Shown one piece after another: positions 51,138 through 59,002 of a stretch of 64,000 nt of DNA. Position 1 is the first letter of the stretch; the number at the start of each line of letters is the position of its first letter. The translations under genes were made by a program, and so were the position numbers. Below the pieces are notes generated by a model. The model did not search any database. It worked only from the letters and a program-made list of their open reading frames with translations, and was not told the DNA's origin. Origin of the DNA: an uncultured Blautia sp. (lineage in GTDB: Bacteria > Bacillota > Clostridia > Lachnospirales > Lachnospiraceae); the NCBI GenBank assembly GCA_900551715.1, contig URXG01000002.1, forward strand, positions 1 to 64,000, written 5' to 3'.

Positions 51138-52946
51138 TTATTTGTCATCCAGTTTCAGTACGCTCATGAAGGCTTTCTGTGGAATCTCCACATTACCTAC
51201 CTGACGCATACGCTTCTTACCTTCCTTCTGTTTCTCCAGAAGTTTCTTCTTACGGGAGATATCACCACCGTAACATTTGGCAAGAACATCTTTACGCATG
51301 GCTCTTACAGTCTCCCTGGCAATGATTTTGCTTCCTACTGCTGCCTGAATAGGGATTTCAAAAAGCTGTCTGGGGATCTCTTCTTTCAGTTTTTCACACA
51401 TCTTACGGCCTCTCTCATAGGCTGTATCTGCATGAACAATAAAGGAAAGTGCATCCACTTCCTCTTTGTTAACAAGGATATCCAGCTTCACCAGCTCGCT
51501 GCGCTCATATCCGCAGAGCTCGTAATCCAGAGAAGCATAACCTCTGGATCTGGATTTCAGTGCATCAAAGAAATCATAAATGATCTCATTAAGAGGAAGT
51601 TTGTATTTCAGAAGGGCTCTGGTTTCTTCCATGTATTCCATACCCAGGTACTGTCCCCTGCGCTCCTGACAGAGATCCATGATCGCACCGATAAATTCTG
51701 TCGTTACCATGATTTCAGCATTAACCATAGGTTCTTCCATGTATTCGATCTCAGATGGATCCGGAAGGTTGGAAGGATTGGTCAGCTGAATCACCTCTCC
51801 GTTGGTCTTGTATACTTTATAAATAACTCCGGGTGCTGTAGTTACCAGATCCAGATTATACTCTCTTTCCAGACGTTCCTGAATAATCTCCAGATGAAGA
51901 AGTCCCAGGAATCCACAGCGGAATCCAAATCCCAGTGCCACAGAAGTCTCCGGTTCATAGAACAGTGCGGCGTCATTCAGCTGCAGCTTCTCCAGGGCAT
52001 CCCGAAGATCACCGTACTTAGCTCCATCTGCCGGATAAAGTCCACAATACACCATGGACTGAACCTTCTTGTACCCTGGAAGTGCCTCTGCACATGGTCT
52101 GGAATCCTCTGTAACGGTATCACCTACCCGAGTATCCCGGACGTTCTTGATGCTGGCAGTAATATAACCTACCATTCCTGCAGTAAGCTCATCACATGGA
52201 ATAAAACGTCCTGCACCAAAATATCCTACTTCTACTACTTCTGCAGTAAATCCGGTAGCCATCATACGTACTGTAGTACCCTTGCTGACTCTTCCGTCCA
52301 TCAGCCGACAGAATACAATAACACCCTTATAGGCATCATAAATGGAATCAAAGATCAGTGCCTTAAGTGGTGCATTTACATCTCCATGAGGTGCCGGTAT
52401 TCTGGCAACGATCTGCTCCAGCACCTCCTCTACATTCAGTCCTGTCTTGGCAGAAATCTGCGGTGCGTCCTGTGCCTCAATACCGATCACATCCTCAATC
52501 TCATTGATCACACGCTGAGGTTCTGCACTTGGCAGATCAATCTTGTTGATCACCGGAAGTACATCCAGATCATGCTCCAGTGCCATATAAACATTGGCAA
52601 GAGTCTGTGCCTCAATGCCCTGTGCAGCATCTACTACCAGAATGGCTCCGTCGCAGGCTGCCAGACTACGGGAAACTTCGTAGTTAAAGTCTACATGACC
52701 TGGTGTATCTATAAGATTAAAAATATATTCTTCTCCGTCCTTGGCCTTATATACAATCCGGACTGCCTGGGACTTAATAGTAATACCACGCTCTCTCTCC
52801 AGATCCATATTATCCAGAATCTGTGCCTGCATCTCACGCTCTGTAAGCAGCCCGGTCTTTTCTATGATTCGGTCTGCCAGAGTGGATTTGCCATGGTCTA
52901 TATGAGCAATGATACAAAAATTACGGATTTTGCTCTGATCTGTCAT
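51138..52946 (-). CDS. lepA: Elongation factor 4 (LepA)
   Basis: A 602-residue translational GTPase that back-translocates or remodels ribosomes. G1 is AHIDHGKST (14-22), G3 DTPGHVDF, G4 NKID. The LepA-specific C-terminal domain ends with GGDISRKKKLLEKQKEGKKRM. Length is normal. GGAGG lies upstream. Two tandem promoters (52982-53011 and 53059-53087) precede it, fitting its separation here from gpr-spoIIP by an inserted island. Confidence 0.97.
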   Translation of the reverse strand: MTDQSKIRNFCIIAHIDHGKSTLADRIIEKTGLLTEREMQAQILDNMDLERERGITIKSQAVRIVYKAKDGEEYIFNLIDTPGHVDFNYEVSRSLAACDGAILVVDAAQGIEAQTLANVYMALEHDLDVLPVINKIDLPSAEPQRVINEIEDVIGIEAQDAPQISAKTGLNVEEVLEQIVARIPAPHGDVNAPLKALIFDSIYDAYKGVIVFCRLMDGRVSKGTTVRMMATGFTAEVVEVGYFGAGRFIPCDELTAGMVGYITASIKNVRDTRVGDTVTEDSRPCAEALPGYKKVQSMVYCGLYPADGAKYGDLRDALEKLQLNDAALFYEPETSVALGFGFRCGFLGLLHLEIIQERLEREYNLDLVTTAPGVIYKVYKTNGEVIQLTNPSNLPDPSEIEYMEEPMVNAEIMVTTEFIGAIMDLCQERRGQYLGMEYMEETRALLKYKLPLNEIIYDFFDALKSRSRGYASLDYELCGYERSELVKLDILVNKEEVDALSFIVHADTAYERGRKMCEKLKEEIPRQLFEIPIQAAVGSKIIARETVRAMRKDVLAKCYGGDISRKKKLLEKQKEGKKRMRQVGNVEIPQKAFMSVLKLDDK

Positions 52947-52981
52947 CCTAAAAGATTCCTCCTTGCAATATTTCGAGCCCC

Positions 52982-53011
52982 ATTATAGCATAATCTTTCG
53001 GCTTTCGTCCA
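52982..53011 (-). promoter_or_regulatory. lepA proximal promoter (extended -10)
   Basis: On the minus strand, TGGACG (53006-53011), 18 bp and TGCTATAAT (core 52982-52987) give a consensus extended -10, about 35 bp upstream of the lepA ATG. Confidence 0.7.
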
Positions 53012-53058
53012 GAAATCTATGAAGCTGTTTTGTTATTGTGGAAAGTAATGCTGCTTTC

Positions 53059-53087
53059 ATTATACAAACACACGTTCTTTTTGGCAA
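53059..53087 (-). promoter_or_regulatory. lepA distal promoter
   Basis: On the minus strand, TTGCCA (53082-53087), exactly 17 bp and TATAAT (53059-53064) lie just after the stop of the second XRE-cupin gene. This is the stronger match of the two lepA promoters. Confidence 0.75.
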
Positions 53088-53103
53088 GTGGATTTTATAA
53101 AAT

Positions 53104-53667
53104 TTATAACTGAAGATAAAAGTTTGTATCATTCAGTGTCAGGATCTGTACATTTTCGTTGGTGGAATTCACCCATCTGTGAGGTATGGTTGATTTGTAA
53201 TGTGCAGAATCCCCAGGCTGAAGTTCATATTTGATTCCGCCTACCCATAACTCCAGAATTCCCTTCAGCACATACACAAACTCTTCTCCTTCATGTGGAA
53301 AAGGATGAACACCCTGACCATAATCTGACTGGGGCAGAAGGTCCACATATCTTGGAAGAAAAGTACAGACATCTTCGATATTACTGAGATTGTAATGAAT
53401 GCACCTGTCATCTTTCAGATCTACCTGACGTTCGTATTTGCGAATCACCGCATCACCTGAGTTCCGGGGACTCCCTATAAAATAGCTGATCTCCACTCCA
53501 AGAGCACTGCAGACTTTTTCCAGATTGTCCACGTTAATAGGCACCACACCACGCTCAAATCTGGACAGATAAGTAGCGGAAAGCCCTGTCTTATCACTGA
53601 CCTGGTTCAAAGACAGCCCCAGATCCTGGCGGAGCTTTTTGACTTTTTCGCCAATTCCTATATTCAT
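53104..53667 (-). CDS. XRE-family regulator with cupin domain (second of pair)
   Basis: A 187-residue transcription factor. The N-terminal helix-turn-helix (about 8-62; LGLSLNQVSDKTGLSATYLS) binds DNA. The C-terminal cupin (about 105-185; HEGEEFVYVLKGILELWVGG, ending SAHYKSTIPHRWVN) likely binds a small ligand. It overlaps the first regulator by 4 bp and has GGAGGAGG before its ATG. The two are paralogues, about 30% alike by eye. They probably control the adjacent OPT transporter and peptidase genes, perhaps as a heteromer. Confidence 0.85.
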   Translation of the reverse strand: MNIGIGEKVKKLRQDLGLSLNQVSDKTGLSATYLSRFERGVVPINVDNLEKVCSALGVEISYFIGSPRNSGDAVIRKYERQVDLKDDRCIHYNLSNIEDVCTFLPRYVDLLPQSDYGQGVHPFPHEGEEFVYVLKGILELWVGGIKYELQPGDSAHYKSTIPHRWVNSTNENVQILTLNDTNFYLQL

Positions 53668-54230
53668 GTCTGTCCTCCTCCTGTTTTCTTTTTGGCAAAG
53701 AACACATGTGTCACAAAAGGCGATGCATTCCAGTAGGTGTACCCTTCATTTGCATAGAAATGTGCAGCATCGCTGGGATACATTTCATGGATCTCCTCTC
53801 CTGTTTTCAGGGTAAAAATTCCATCGATCACATAAAAGAATACATCCCCATCCCAGGCATTATGTTTCTTTTCCAGAGTTTCTCCCGGAAAAAGTGTCAG
53901 GATCTCCGGAAGCATATTCATATCACTATCTTCATCAGTCAGTGAAGCACAAAAAATCTTGTCGCCTTCCTTGGCTCCCATCCTGTTCCAGGTTCTCTTG
54001 ACAACAACGTCTTTTTTTCTGGAATCAGTTTCAAAAAAATAAGACATTTCCACTTCGAAGCAGTTTGCCAGCAACTGCAGGTTATCAATGGCAATAGATG
54101 TTTTGCCGTTTTCAATCTGCGATAAAAAACCCACTGACAGACCTGTGATCTCGCTGCATTCCACCAGCGTCAGTTTTTCGCTGAGACGCAGTGTTTTTAT
54201 TTTCTGTCCAAGTTCCTGATTATCGTTCAT
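53664..54230 (-). CDS. XRE-family regulator with cupin domain (first of pair)
   Basis: A 188-residue paralogue of the next gene: helix-turn-helix at about 10-64 (KLTLVECSEITGLSVGFLSQ) and cupin at about 115-180 (WDGDVFFYVIDGIFTLKTGE). Cupin-XRE proteins often sense amino acids or amines and repress catabolic genes. GGAGG lies 6 nt before the ATG, and a promoter at 54330-54358 lies close to repeat copy B. Likely target: the oligopeptide transporter and peptidase genes to the right. Confidence 0.85.
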   Translation of the reverse strand: MNDNQELGQKIKTLRLSEKLTLVECSEITGLSVGFLSQIENGKTSIAIDNLQLLANCFEVEMSYFFETDSRKKDVVVKRTWNRMGAKEGDKIFCASLTDEDSDMNMLPEILTLFPGETLEKKHNAWDGDVFFYVIDGIFTLKTGEEIHEMYPSDAAHFYANEGYTYWNASPFVTHVFFAKKKTGGGQT

Positions 54231-54329
54231 CCGTCACCTCCATGTATCCTTTTTGTTCTAACTTTTACGATATCCGCAAATTGTTTCGTGCAGTACAGCA
54301 CTACTTGCATTCTGTCTGTATATTTTTTT

Positions 54330-54358
54330 ATTGTATAATTTTCTGCCCTGTTTGTAAA
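54330..54358 (-). promoter_or_regulatory. Promoter of the XRE-cupin pair
   Basis: On the minus strand, TTTACA (54353-54358), 17 bp and TACAAT (54330-54335) give a leader of about 95 nt. The -35 box is 12 bp from the edge of repeat copy B. Confidence 0.65.
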
Positions 54359-54370
54359 TGACTAAGTACA

Positions 54371-54549
54371 GGAACAAAGCGGACAAGTCCGCTTTAAACT
54401 CCCTGAATTCCTCAATCTTTGAGGGACTTGCTACGCTTTGCGCGCTAGATGCAGTCTGCTTTAGCAGACATATTCCAAATGCATCTAGTCGCATCCTCGC
54501 GGAGCGTTTTTTGCTTTATTGGAACATTACGGAGTAATTTCCTATAAAG
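54371..54549 (-). repeat. Structured dispersed element, copy B (179 bp)
   Basis: Identical to copy A (968-1146) except for three substitutions, all in the first third. All stems, the ATATTC bulge and CATCCTCGCGGAGCGTTT (54492-54509) are unchanged. As with copy A, its outer edge abuts the intrinsic terminator of the upstream leftward gene. Homology ends sharply at both sides, which marks the element's boundaries. A 79-codon open frame through it is not taken as a gene. Confidence 0.88.
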
Positions 54550-54551
54550 TG

Positions 54552-54583
54552 AAAAAGCGGCAGACAAAACCTGTCTGCCGCTT
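54552..54583 (-). terminator. Intrinsic terminator of the OPT transporter gene
   Basis: A perfect 12-bp stem AAGCGGCAGACA/TGTCTGCCGCTT has a 5-nt loop and TTTTT on the minus strand, 20 bp after the OPT stop. Confidence 0.9.
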
Positions 54584-54603
54584 ACTGTATACGGTTGTAA
54601 ATC

Positions 54604-56172
54604 TCATCCTGCAAACATCTTGAGCAGGCTTGCAAAGAAACTGTAAAGTCCGTCACCTGCAATAAGGCCAGCGTCTCTGCAGTTCATAAATTCGTCGATC
54701 CGTTTCTTAAAGATCAGGCGCACTGCAACTGTAACAAGAACACCGATACCATATATCGGGCTGTTGATAACAAGACCTGTTGCAAAAAGCACACCTATCA
54801 TATGTTTGCCGCCTACCAGCTGTACAATTGCACCTGGAATGGCAAAGATCAGAAGTGTCTTGATCAGTTCCGGATTTGCAACTGCCTGACAGGTAGTTGC
54901 AAAGGTAGTCGAACTTGCAGGAATAAGGCCCTGGCCCAGAGTCATGTTGGCAAAAAGCATAACGATGATGATGCCAATGATGGCTCCGTAAATTTCTATG
55001 TACACCTGCTGTTTTCTTCCATAAATTTCATGTTCTCTGTCGGCACCTTTACCTCTGATGATCCATCCGGTCTTAAGGTCATATCCCATATCAGCAAAAC
55101 ATGGACCTACTGAACTGATATATCCGGTAAGAACAGCAACTGCAACCGGCGGGAAGCCCATCAGCATTCCCAGAGTCAGGAAAATAGTGGTAATGGCGAA
55201 TGCCGGGAACCATCCGGAATACATGGCTGCCATACCTACCAGCATCATACTTGCCACAGATGCAAAAGCTGTCCAGAGAATCCAGAGAATGATCTTACCT
55301 ATGGACATATCTGTAAGAATTCCTGTCAGAAGTCCTGTCAGGATTGCTCCCACTACATGAATACCAAAAGACATTGCAATGGTCTTTTTGGCTTTTTCGT
55401 CTGTAACTGTACAGTTCTTGTTTTTTGCTGTATCTTCGTGGTTTTTACGGGAACTGCTTACAATACTGACAATGGACTGGATCAGTGCAATAGCACCAGC
55501 CCCGATCATAAATCCCTGGGGAATATAAGTGCCGCCCAGATCAAATCCTGTCACCTGACCACTGTAACCTCTGATGATCAGACCTACGCCAAGAGCAGTA
55601 ATGGATGCCAGACTGGTAATAAAAGTAATACCTACAGCAGCTACAGGAAGCTTGAAATGAGAGCCTACCATACCAACTACAATACCTTCGATAATTCTTT
55701 TTGCCTTGGAACCACCTTCGTCTCCTGCTTCCAGTACTTCCGCTGTGGCAATACCAGGTGCCCAGGATTCTTCGGCAGGAAATATACTGGAATCATACAG
55801 CTGTCCTACTACAAAAATAGAAGCTGCTGTTCCAAAAAGACATCCCAGTGCCATAGGAAGAATGGCGTTGGTCTCTCCAAGTACAAACAGAATCGCAATG
55901 GCTGTCAGTCCACAGTTTGAAGCTGCAAACCCTGCACCAGAGGAAATAGTCTGGATATAATTCTGTCTTTCCAGATTTTTAAATCCCTTCATGGATGTCA
56001 CTGGAATACGTGACACCAGCATTGCAAAAATAGCACCCAGAATAGAAGTATTGGCAGAAACGCCTACCTTACCAAGAATCTGCATACATACGATGGCAGA
56101 TAAAACAGCAAGGATCGTTCCTATAAAAACAGTAGCCGGTTCAAAGGCTTTGACTTTTGTTTTGTTATCCAT
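54604..56172 (-). CDS. OPT-family oligopeptide transporter
   Basis: A 522-residue protein with about 14 hydrophobic segments, of the OPT/YSL superfamily that imports oligopeptides or metal chelates by cation symport. Family-like elements are the early ANTSILGAIFAMLVSR and NYIQTISSGAGFAASN regions and the terminal AGLIAGDGLYSF. A cytoplasmic Lys-rich loop (about 232-262) divides the halves. It lies 27 bp after the M29/NicX-like gene, with a dipeptidase gene diverging beyond, so peptides are the likely substrate. Confidence 0.85.
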   Translation of the reverse strand: MDNKTKVKAFEPATVFIGTILAVLSAIVCMQILGKVGVSANTSILGAIFAMLVSRIPVTSMKGFKNLERQNYIQTISSGAGFAASNCGLTAIAILFVLGETNAILPMALGCLFGTAASIFVVGQLYDSSIFPAEESWAPGIATAEVLEAGDEGGSKAKRIIEGIVVGMVGSHFKLPVAAVGITFITSLASITALGVGLIIRGYSGQVTGFDLGGTYIPQGFMIGAGAIALIQSIVSIVSSSRKNHEDTAKNKNCTVTDEKAKKTIAMSFGIHVVGAILTGLLTGILTDMSIGKIILWILWTAFASVASMMLVGMAAMYSGWFPAFAITTIFLTLGMLMGFPPVAVAVLTGYISSVGPCFADMGYDLKTGWIIRGKGADREHEIYGRKQQVYIEIYGAIIGIIIVMLFANMTLGQGLIPASSTTFATTCQAVANPELIKTLLIFAIPGAIVQLVGGKHMIGVLFATGLVINSPIYGIGVLVTVAVRLIFKKRIDEFMNCRDAGLIAGDGLYSFFASLLKMFAG

Positions 56173-56199
56173 AGATGAATCCTCTCCCTTCTCTCAGGA

Positions 56200-57264
56200 T
56201 CAGTAGCCGGCAACTCCCATCTTCCTGCAGATTTCTCTGGCTACAGGATCTACATAAACACCATCCTGCTCGATCACAACATCATCCAGAATGATCGTTG
56301 GTTTCAGAAGGATTCCATCTGTATGGCATGGTGCATCCCAACATTTACCCATGATCGCCTTACCCTGACTGCCGATACCAAATTCCATACATCCAAATAC
56401 ACGCTCATCTTCTACGATACGTCCTGTAGGTTTGGTAACTCCCGGGTTAAATCCCTGAGAATAATGTGCCAGCCTGTAACAGTCCGGATCATCATAAGAT
56501 GCAAGCCAGGAAGCAAAGATATCTGCCTCCACACCACCTGTGATATCTGTAACAATACCGTCTTTCAGAGTCAGTTTCACAGGTTCTTTCAGCTTACCGA
56601 TCTCTGCCGGCGGCCAGATTGCTCCGTCAAACACCAGTGTTCCGTTAATTGTTTCTTCGATAGGACACCAGCTGGTCTGTCCACCCAGCATGATCGGATA
56701 TCCCTTCTGTGTGGCACGCTGACCAGAATGGCGGATCTTTCTTCCATGATGATATGCAATGAGATCTGTACCGTTTTTGCTCTTTACCTGAATCTTGTCT
56801 GCTTCGCCCAGGATTTTCTTAAAGTGCTCACCCAACTCGATCATCAGATCATAATTGACCCTGGTAACTGTCTTCACCAGCATCTCCACATCCATACCTG
56901 TAAGGCAGATATAACGAGTACCTGCTGCCATGGCATTCTGAAATGCCTTGGTATGCATGATATAAGATAAAGAAACCTCAATCCATACATCTGCTTTCTC
57001 TACCGCTGCCGCTACCGGTGCCGGCGGATCCATAACTGCACATGGAGCTGTGGCATAATTGATCACAATGGGAATAGCATCAATAGCATACGCAGCCTGT
57101 GCAAATGCATCGATAACACGTTTGTCAGAAGAAGTATCTCCTGTGATAAGTACTGTTTCTCCTGGTTTCGCCAGAAGGACATCTCGAACCATGGTCATGG
57201 CACCTTTCGCCACTTCCAAACTGAGGTATTCATCTCTGGTCTCAATTCCTATTGTTAAATCCAT
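56200..57264 (-). CDS. M29 aminopeptidase / NicX-like metalloenzyme
   Basis: A 354-residue protein of the group that includes aminopeptidase T/S (M29) and the NicX dioxygenase. Recognisable parts are the N-terminal KPGETVLITGDTSSD, a central GTRYICLTG and the C-terminal ECMEFGIGSQGKA-type strand with nearby His (CHTDGILL) and Asp/Glu residues for metal. Its pairing with an OPT transporter favours peptide hydrolysis over ring cleavage, but the exact reaction is open. It has a strong promoter (57297-57325) and AAGGAGGA before the ATG. Confidence 0.7.
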   Translation of the reverse strand: MDLTIGIETRDEYLSLEVAKGAMTMVRDVLLAKPGETVLITGDTSSDKRVIDAFAQAAYAIDAIPIVINYATAPCAVMDPPAPVAAAVEKADVWIEVSLSYIMHTKAFQNAMAAGTRYICLTGMDVEMLVKTVTRVNYDLMIELGEHFKKILGEADKIQVKSKNGTDLIAYHHGRKIRHSGQRATQKGYPIMLGGQTSWCPIEETINGTLVFDGAIWPPAEIGKLKEPVKLTLKDGIVTDITGGVEADIFASWLASYDDPDCYRLAHYSQGFNPGVTKPTGRIVEDERVFGCMEFGIGSQGKAIMGKCWDAPCHTDGILLKPTIILDDVVIEQDGVYVDPVAREICRKMGVAGY

Positions 57265-57296
57265 ACTCAGTTCCTCCTTTTTAAATTATTTATACA

Positions 57297-57325
57297 ATTT
57301 TACTATAGTTAAAAAATCATGTCAA
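57297..57325 (-). promoter_or_regulatory. Strong promoter of the M29-like/OPT operon
   Basis: On the minus strand, consensus TTGACA (57320-57325), 17 bp and TAAAAT (57297-57302) lie about 30 bp before the ATG at 57264. Confidence 0.8.
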
Positions 57326-57499
57326 CACTATTATGTCCGAATACTCCGATTATTGTCATATTTTCCCTTGTTTTATCTTATAATTAATTATATTCATAAA
57401 ATTTTGGAATTATTTTTATTTTCTCCATTATTATTCGTTATATTTCAATTGTATTTTTTATCTATTTTGTTTTTTAGAGAGTCTTTTCTGAATTTTATA

Positions 57500-57529
57500 T
57501 TGTACTTTCTTCTTTGTTCATGGTAAAAT
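57500..57529 (+). promoter_or_regulatory. Candidate promoter of the dipeptidase gene
   Basis: TTGTAC (57500-57505), 18 bp and TAAAAT (57524-57529) lie about 45 bp before the ATG at 57574. The -35 match is weak. Confidence 0.4.
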
Positions 57530-57573
57530 AAACACAAACATTTTCAATATATTTAAATTCAGGAGGGATTTCT

Positions 57574-58959
57574 ATGGTAGAACAGTTAAACCGATATATA
57601 GACGAACATTTTGACCAGCTGGTCAGAGATACCCAGGAGCTGGTTTCTGTGGAAAGTACTCTGGATGAGAGCACCGCAGGTCCGGGAGCTCCTTTTGGCA
57701 CAGGTATACAGAAAGCTCTTTCCCTCGCTCTGAAAAAGGGCAAAGATATGGGATTTGATGTCAGAAATTATGATGGTTATGCAGGATATATCCAATACGG
57801 AACTTCCGGCGAGCAGGCTGCCATCCTTGCACATATTGATGTAGTTCCTGCCATCGGACAGTGGATTGTCCCTCCTTATTCTGCACAGATTGTAGACAAC
57901 AGACTTTATGGACGGGGATCCGTAGATGATAAGGGGCCTCTGGTAGCCTGCCTTTATGCAATGAAAGCCATCCAGGAATCCGGACTCCCTGTCAGAAACC
58001 ACCTGCGTATGATCCTGGGTACAGATGAGGAAACTCTTGCCAGAGGTATCTATTATTATCTGGACCGGGAAGATCCTCCTGCTTTCGGCTTCTCTCCAGA
58101 TGCAGAATTTCCTGTGATCCATGCGGAAAAAGGCACCATCCGTTACCTCTATCACCTGCCACCGGCCGACCAGGATATTCTGTCCATTCATGCCGGAAGT
58201 CGTCTTAACGTAGTACCGGATCAGGCAGAAGCCAGACTGGCTCACATATCCCCGGAGCAGGTACAGGCTCTAATCTCATCCCTGAATACCAGAGCTACCA
58301 TTACCGCCAGAGCCGAAGGTTCTGACACAATCGTAGAAGTACAGGGACTTGCTTCCCACGCCTGCTATCCTGCAGAGGGAATCAATGCCATCCAGGCACT
58401 TCTCCTGCTTATTAAAAAGCTTTATCCTGCACAGGATACCCCTCTCAAGAAAGCACTGGCAGGGCTGTCAGATCTTCTTCAGGAAGAAACCGATGGTGTT
58501 TCCATGGGGCTTGCATGTACAGACGAAGTTTCCGGTGCCCTTACACTGAACACTGCCATCATCACTGTGGATGATACCGCCAGCCAGATCAAATTTGATA
58601 TCCGTTATCCAGTCACCCATGACGGAAACGAAATCCTGAAACAGCTGGAAGAAATCGAGTCAAAAATTCCTGCGAAATACGAACTGATCCAGCACAAACC
58701 GCCTCTTTATGTAGAAAAAGACCGTCCTTTTATCAAGGCTCTTCAGAAAGCCTACCAGGAATCTACCGGTCAGGAACCCCGGTGCATTTCCATCGGTGGC
58801 GGTACTTATTGTCGTTATGTAAAAAATACGGTTTCTTTCGGTCCTGTTTTCCCAGGTCAGAAAGAACTGGCACATCAGACCAACGAATTTATTGAACTTG
58901 AGGATCTCAGAAAAATTGCCAAAATCTATGCACAGGCGATTTATAACCTTATAGGTTAA
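57574..58959 (+). CDS. M20 family dipeptidase (PepV-like)
   Basis: A 461-residue zinc dipeptidase. Metal-site motifs are AHIDVVPA (about 88-95), GRGSVDDKGP (about 113-122), the catalytic GTDEE (about 149-153) and SPDAEFPVIHAEKG (about 173-186). CISIGGGTYCRY lies near the end and closes the site. Length fits PepV of lactic acid bacteria. AGGAGG lies 7 nt before the ATG and a terminator follows. It diverges from the OPT/M29-like operon, and together they would import and fully hydrolyse short peptides. Confidence 0.88.
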   Translation: MVEQLNRYIDEHFDQLVRDTQELVSVESTLDESTAGPGAPFGTGIQKALSLALKKGKDMGFDVRNYDGYAGYIQYGTSGEQAAILAHIDVVPAIGQWIVPPYSAQIVDNRLYGRGSVDDKGPLVACLYAMKAIQESGLPVRNHLRMILGTDEETLARGIYYYLDREDPPAFGFSPDAEFPVIHAEKGTIRYLYHLPPADQDILSIHAGSRLNVVPDQAEARLAHISPEQVQALISSLNTRATITARAEGSDTIVEVQGLASHACYPAEGINAIQALLLLIKKLYPAQDTPLKKALAGLSDLLQEETDGVSMGLACTDEVSGALTLNTAIITVDDTASQIKFDIRYPVTHDGNEILKQLEEIESKIPAKYELIQHKPPLYVEKDRPFIKALQKAYQESTGQEPRCISIGGGTYCRYVKNTVSFGPVFPGQKELAHQTNEFIELEDLRKIAKIYAQAIYNLIG

Positions 58960-58974
58960 TTTCAGAATTTTCAT

Positions 58975-59001
58975 GGGCAGTCATTCAGGCTGCCCTTTTT
59001 T
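58975..59001 (+). terminator. Intrinsic terminator of the dipeptidase gene
   Basis: The 6-bp stem GGGCAG/CTGCCC with a 9-nt loop is followed by TTTTTT, 16 bp after the stop codon. Confidence 0.8.
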
Positions 59002-59002
59002 C

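Larger units (their letters stand above)
57265..57573. other. AT-rich divergent intergenic region of the peptide island
   Basis: 309 bp with no gene, very AT-rich. It carries the strong leftward promoter at 57297-57325 and a weaker rightward candidate at 57500-57529. A 14-bp palindrome TATAATTAATTATA lies near 57380. As the only shared control region of the divergent transport and peptidase genes, it is the natural place for operators of the XRE-cupin regulators, but none can be named from sequence. Confidence 0.6.

Noticed and set aside
51432..52988. 518-codon open frame opposite lepA
   Set aside because: Antisense shadow of a fully conserved gene, without recognisable protein features.
54258..54494. 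78-codon open frame on the minus strand
   Set aside because: The first 40 codons are repeat copy B and the rest is the leader and promoter of the XRE genes. There is no independent coding signal.
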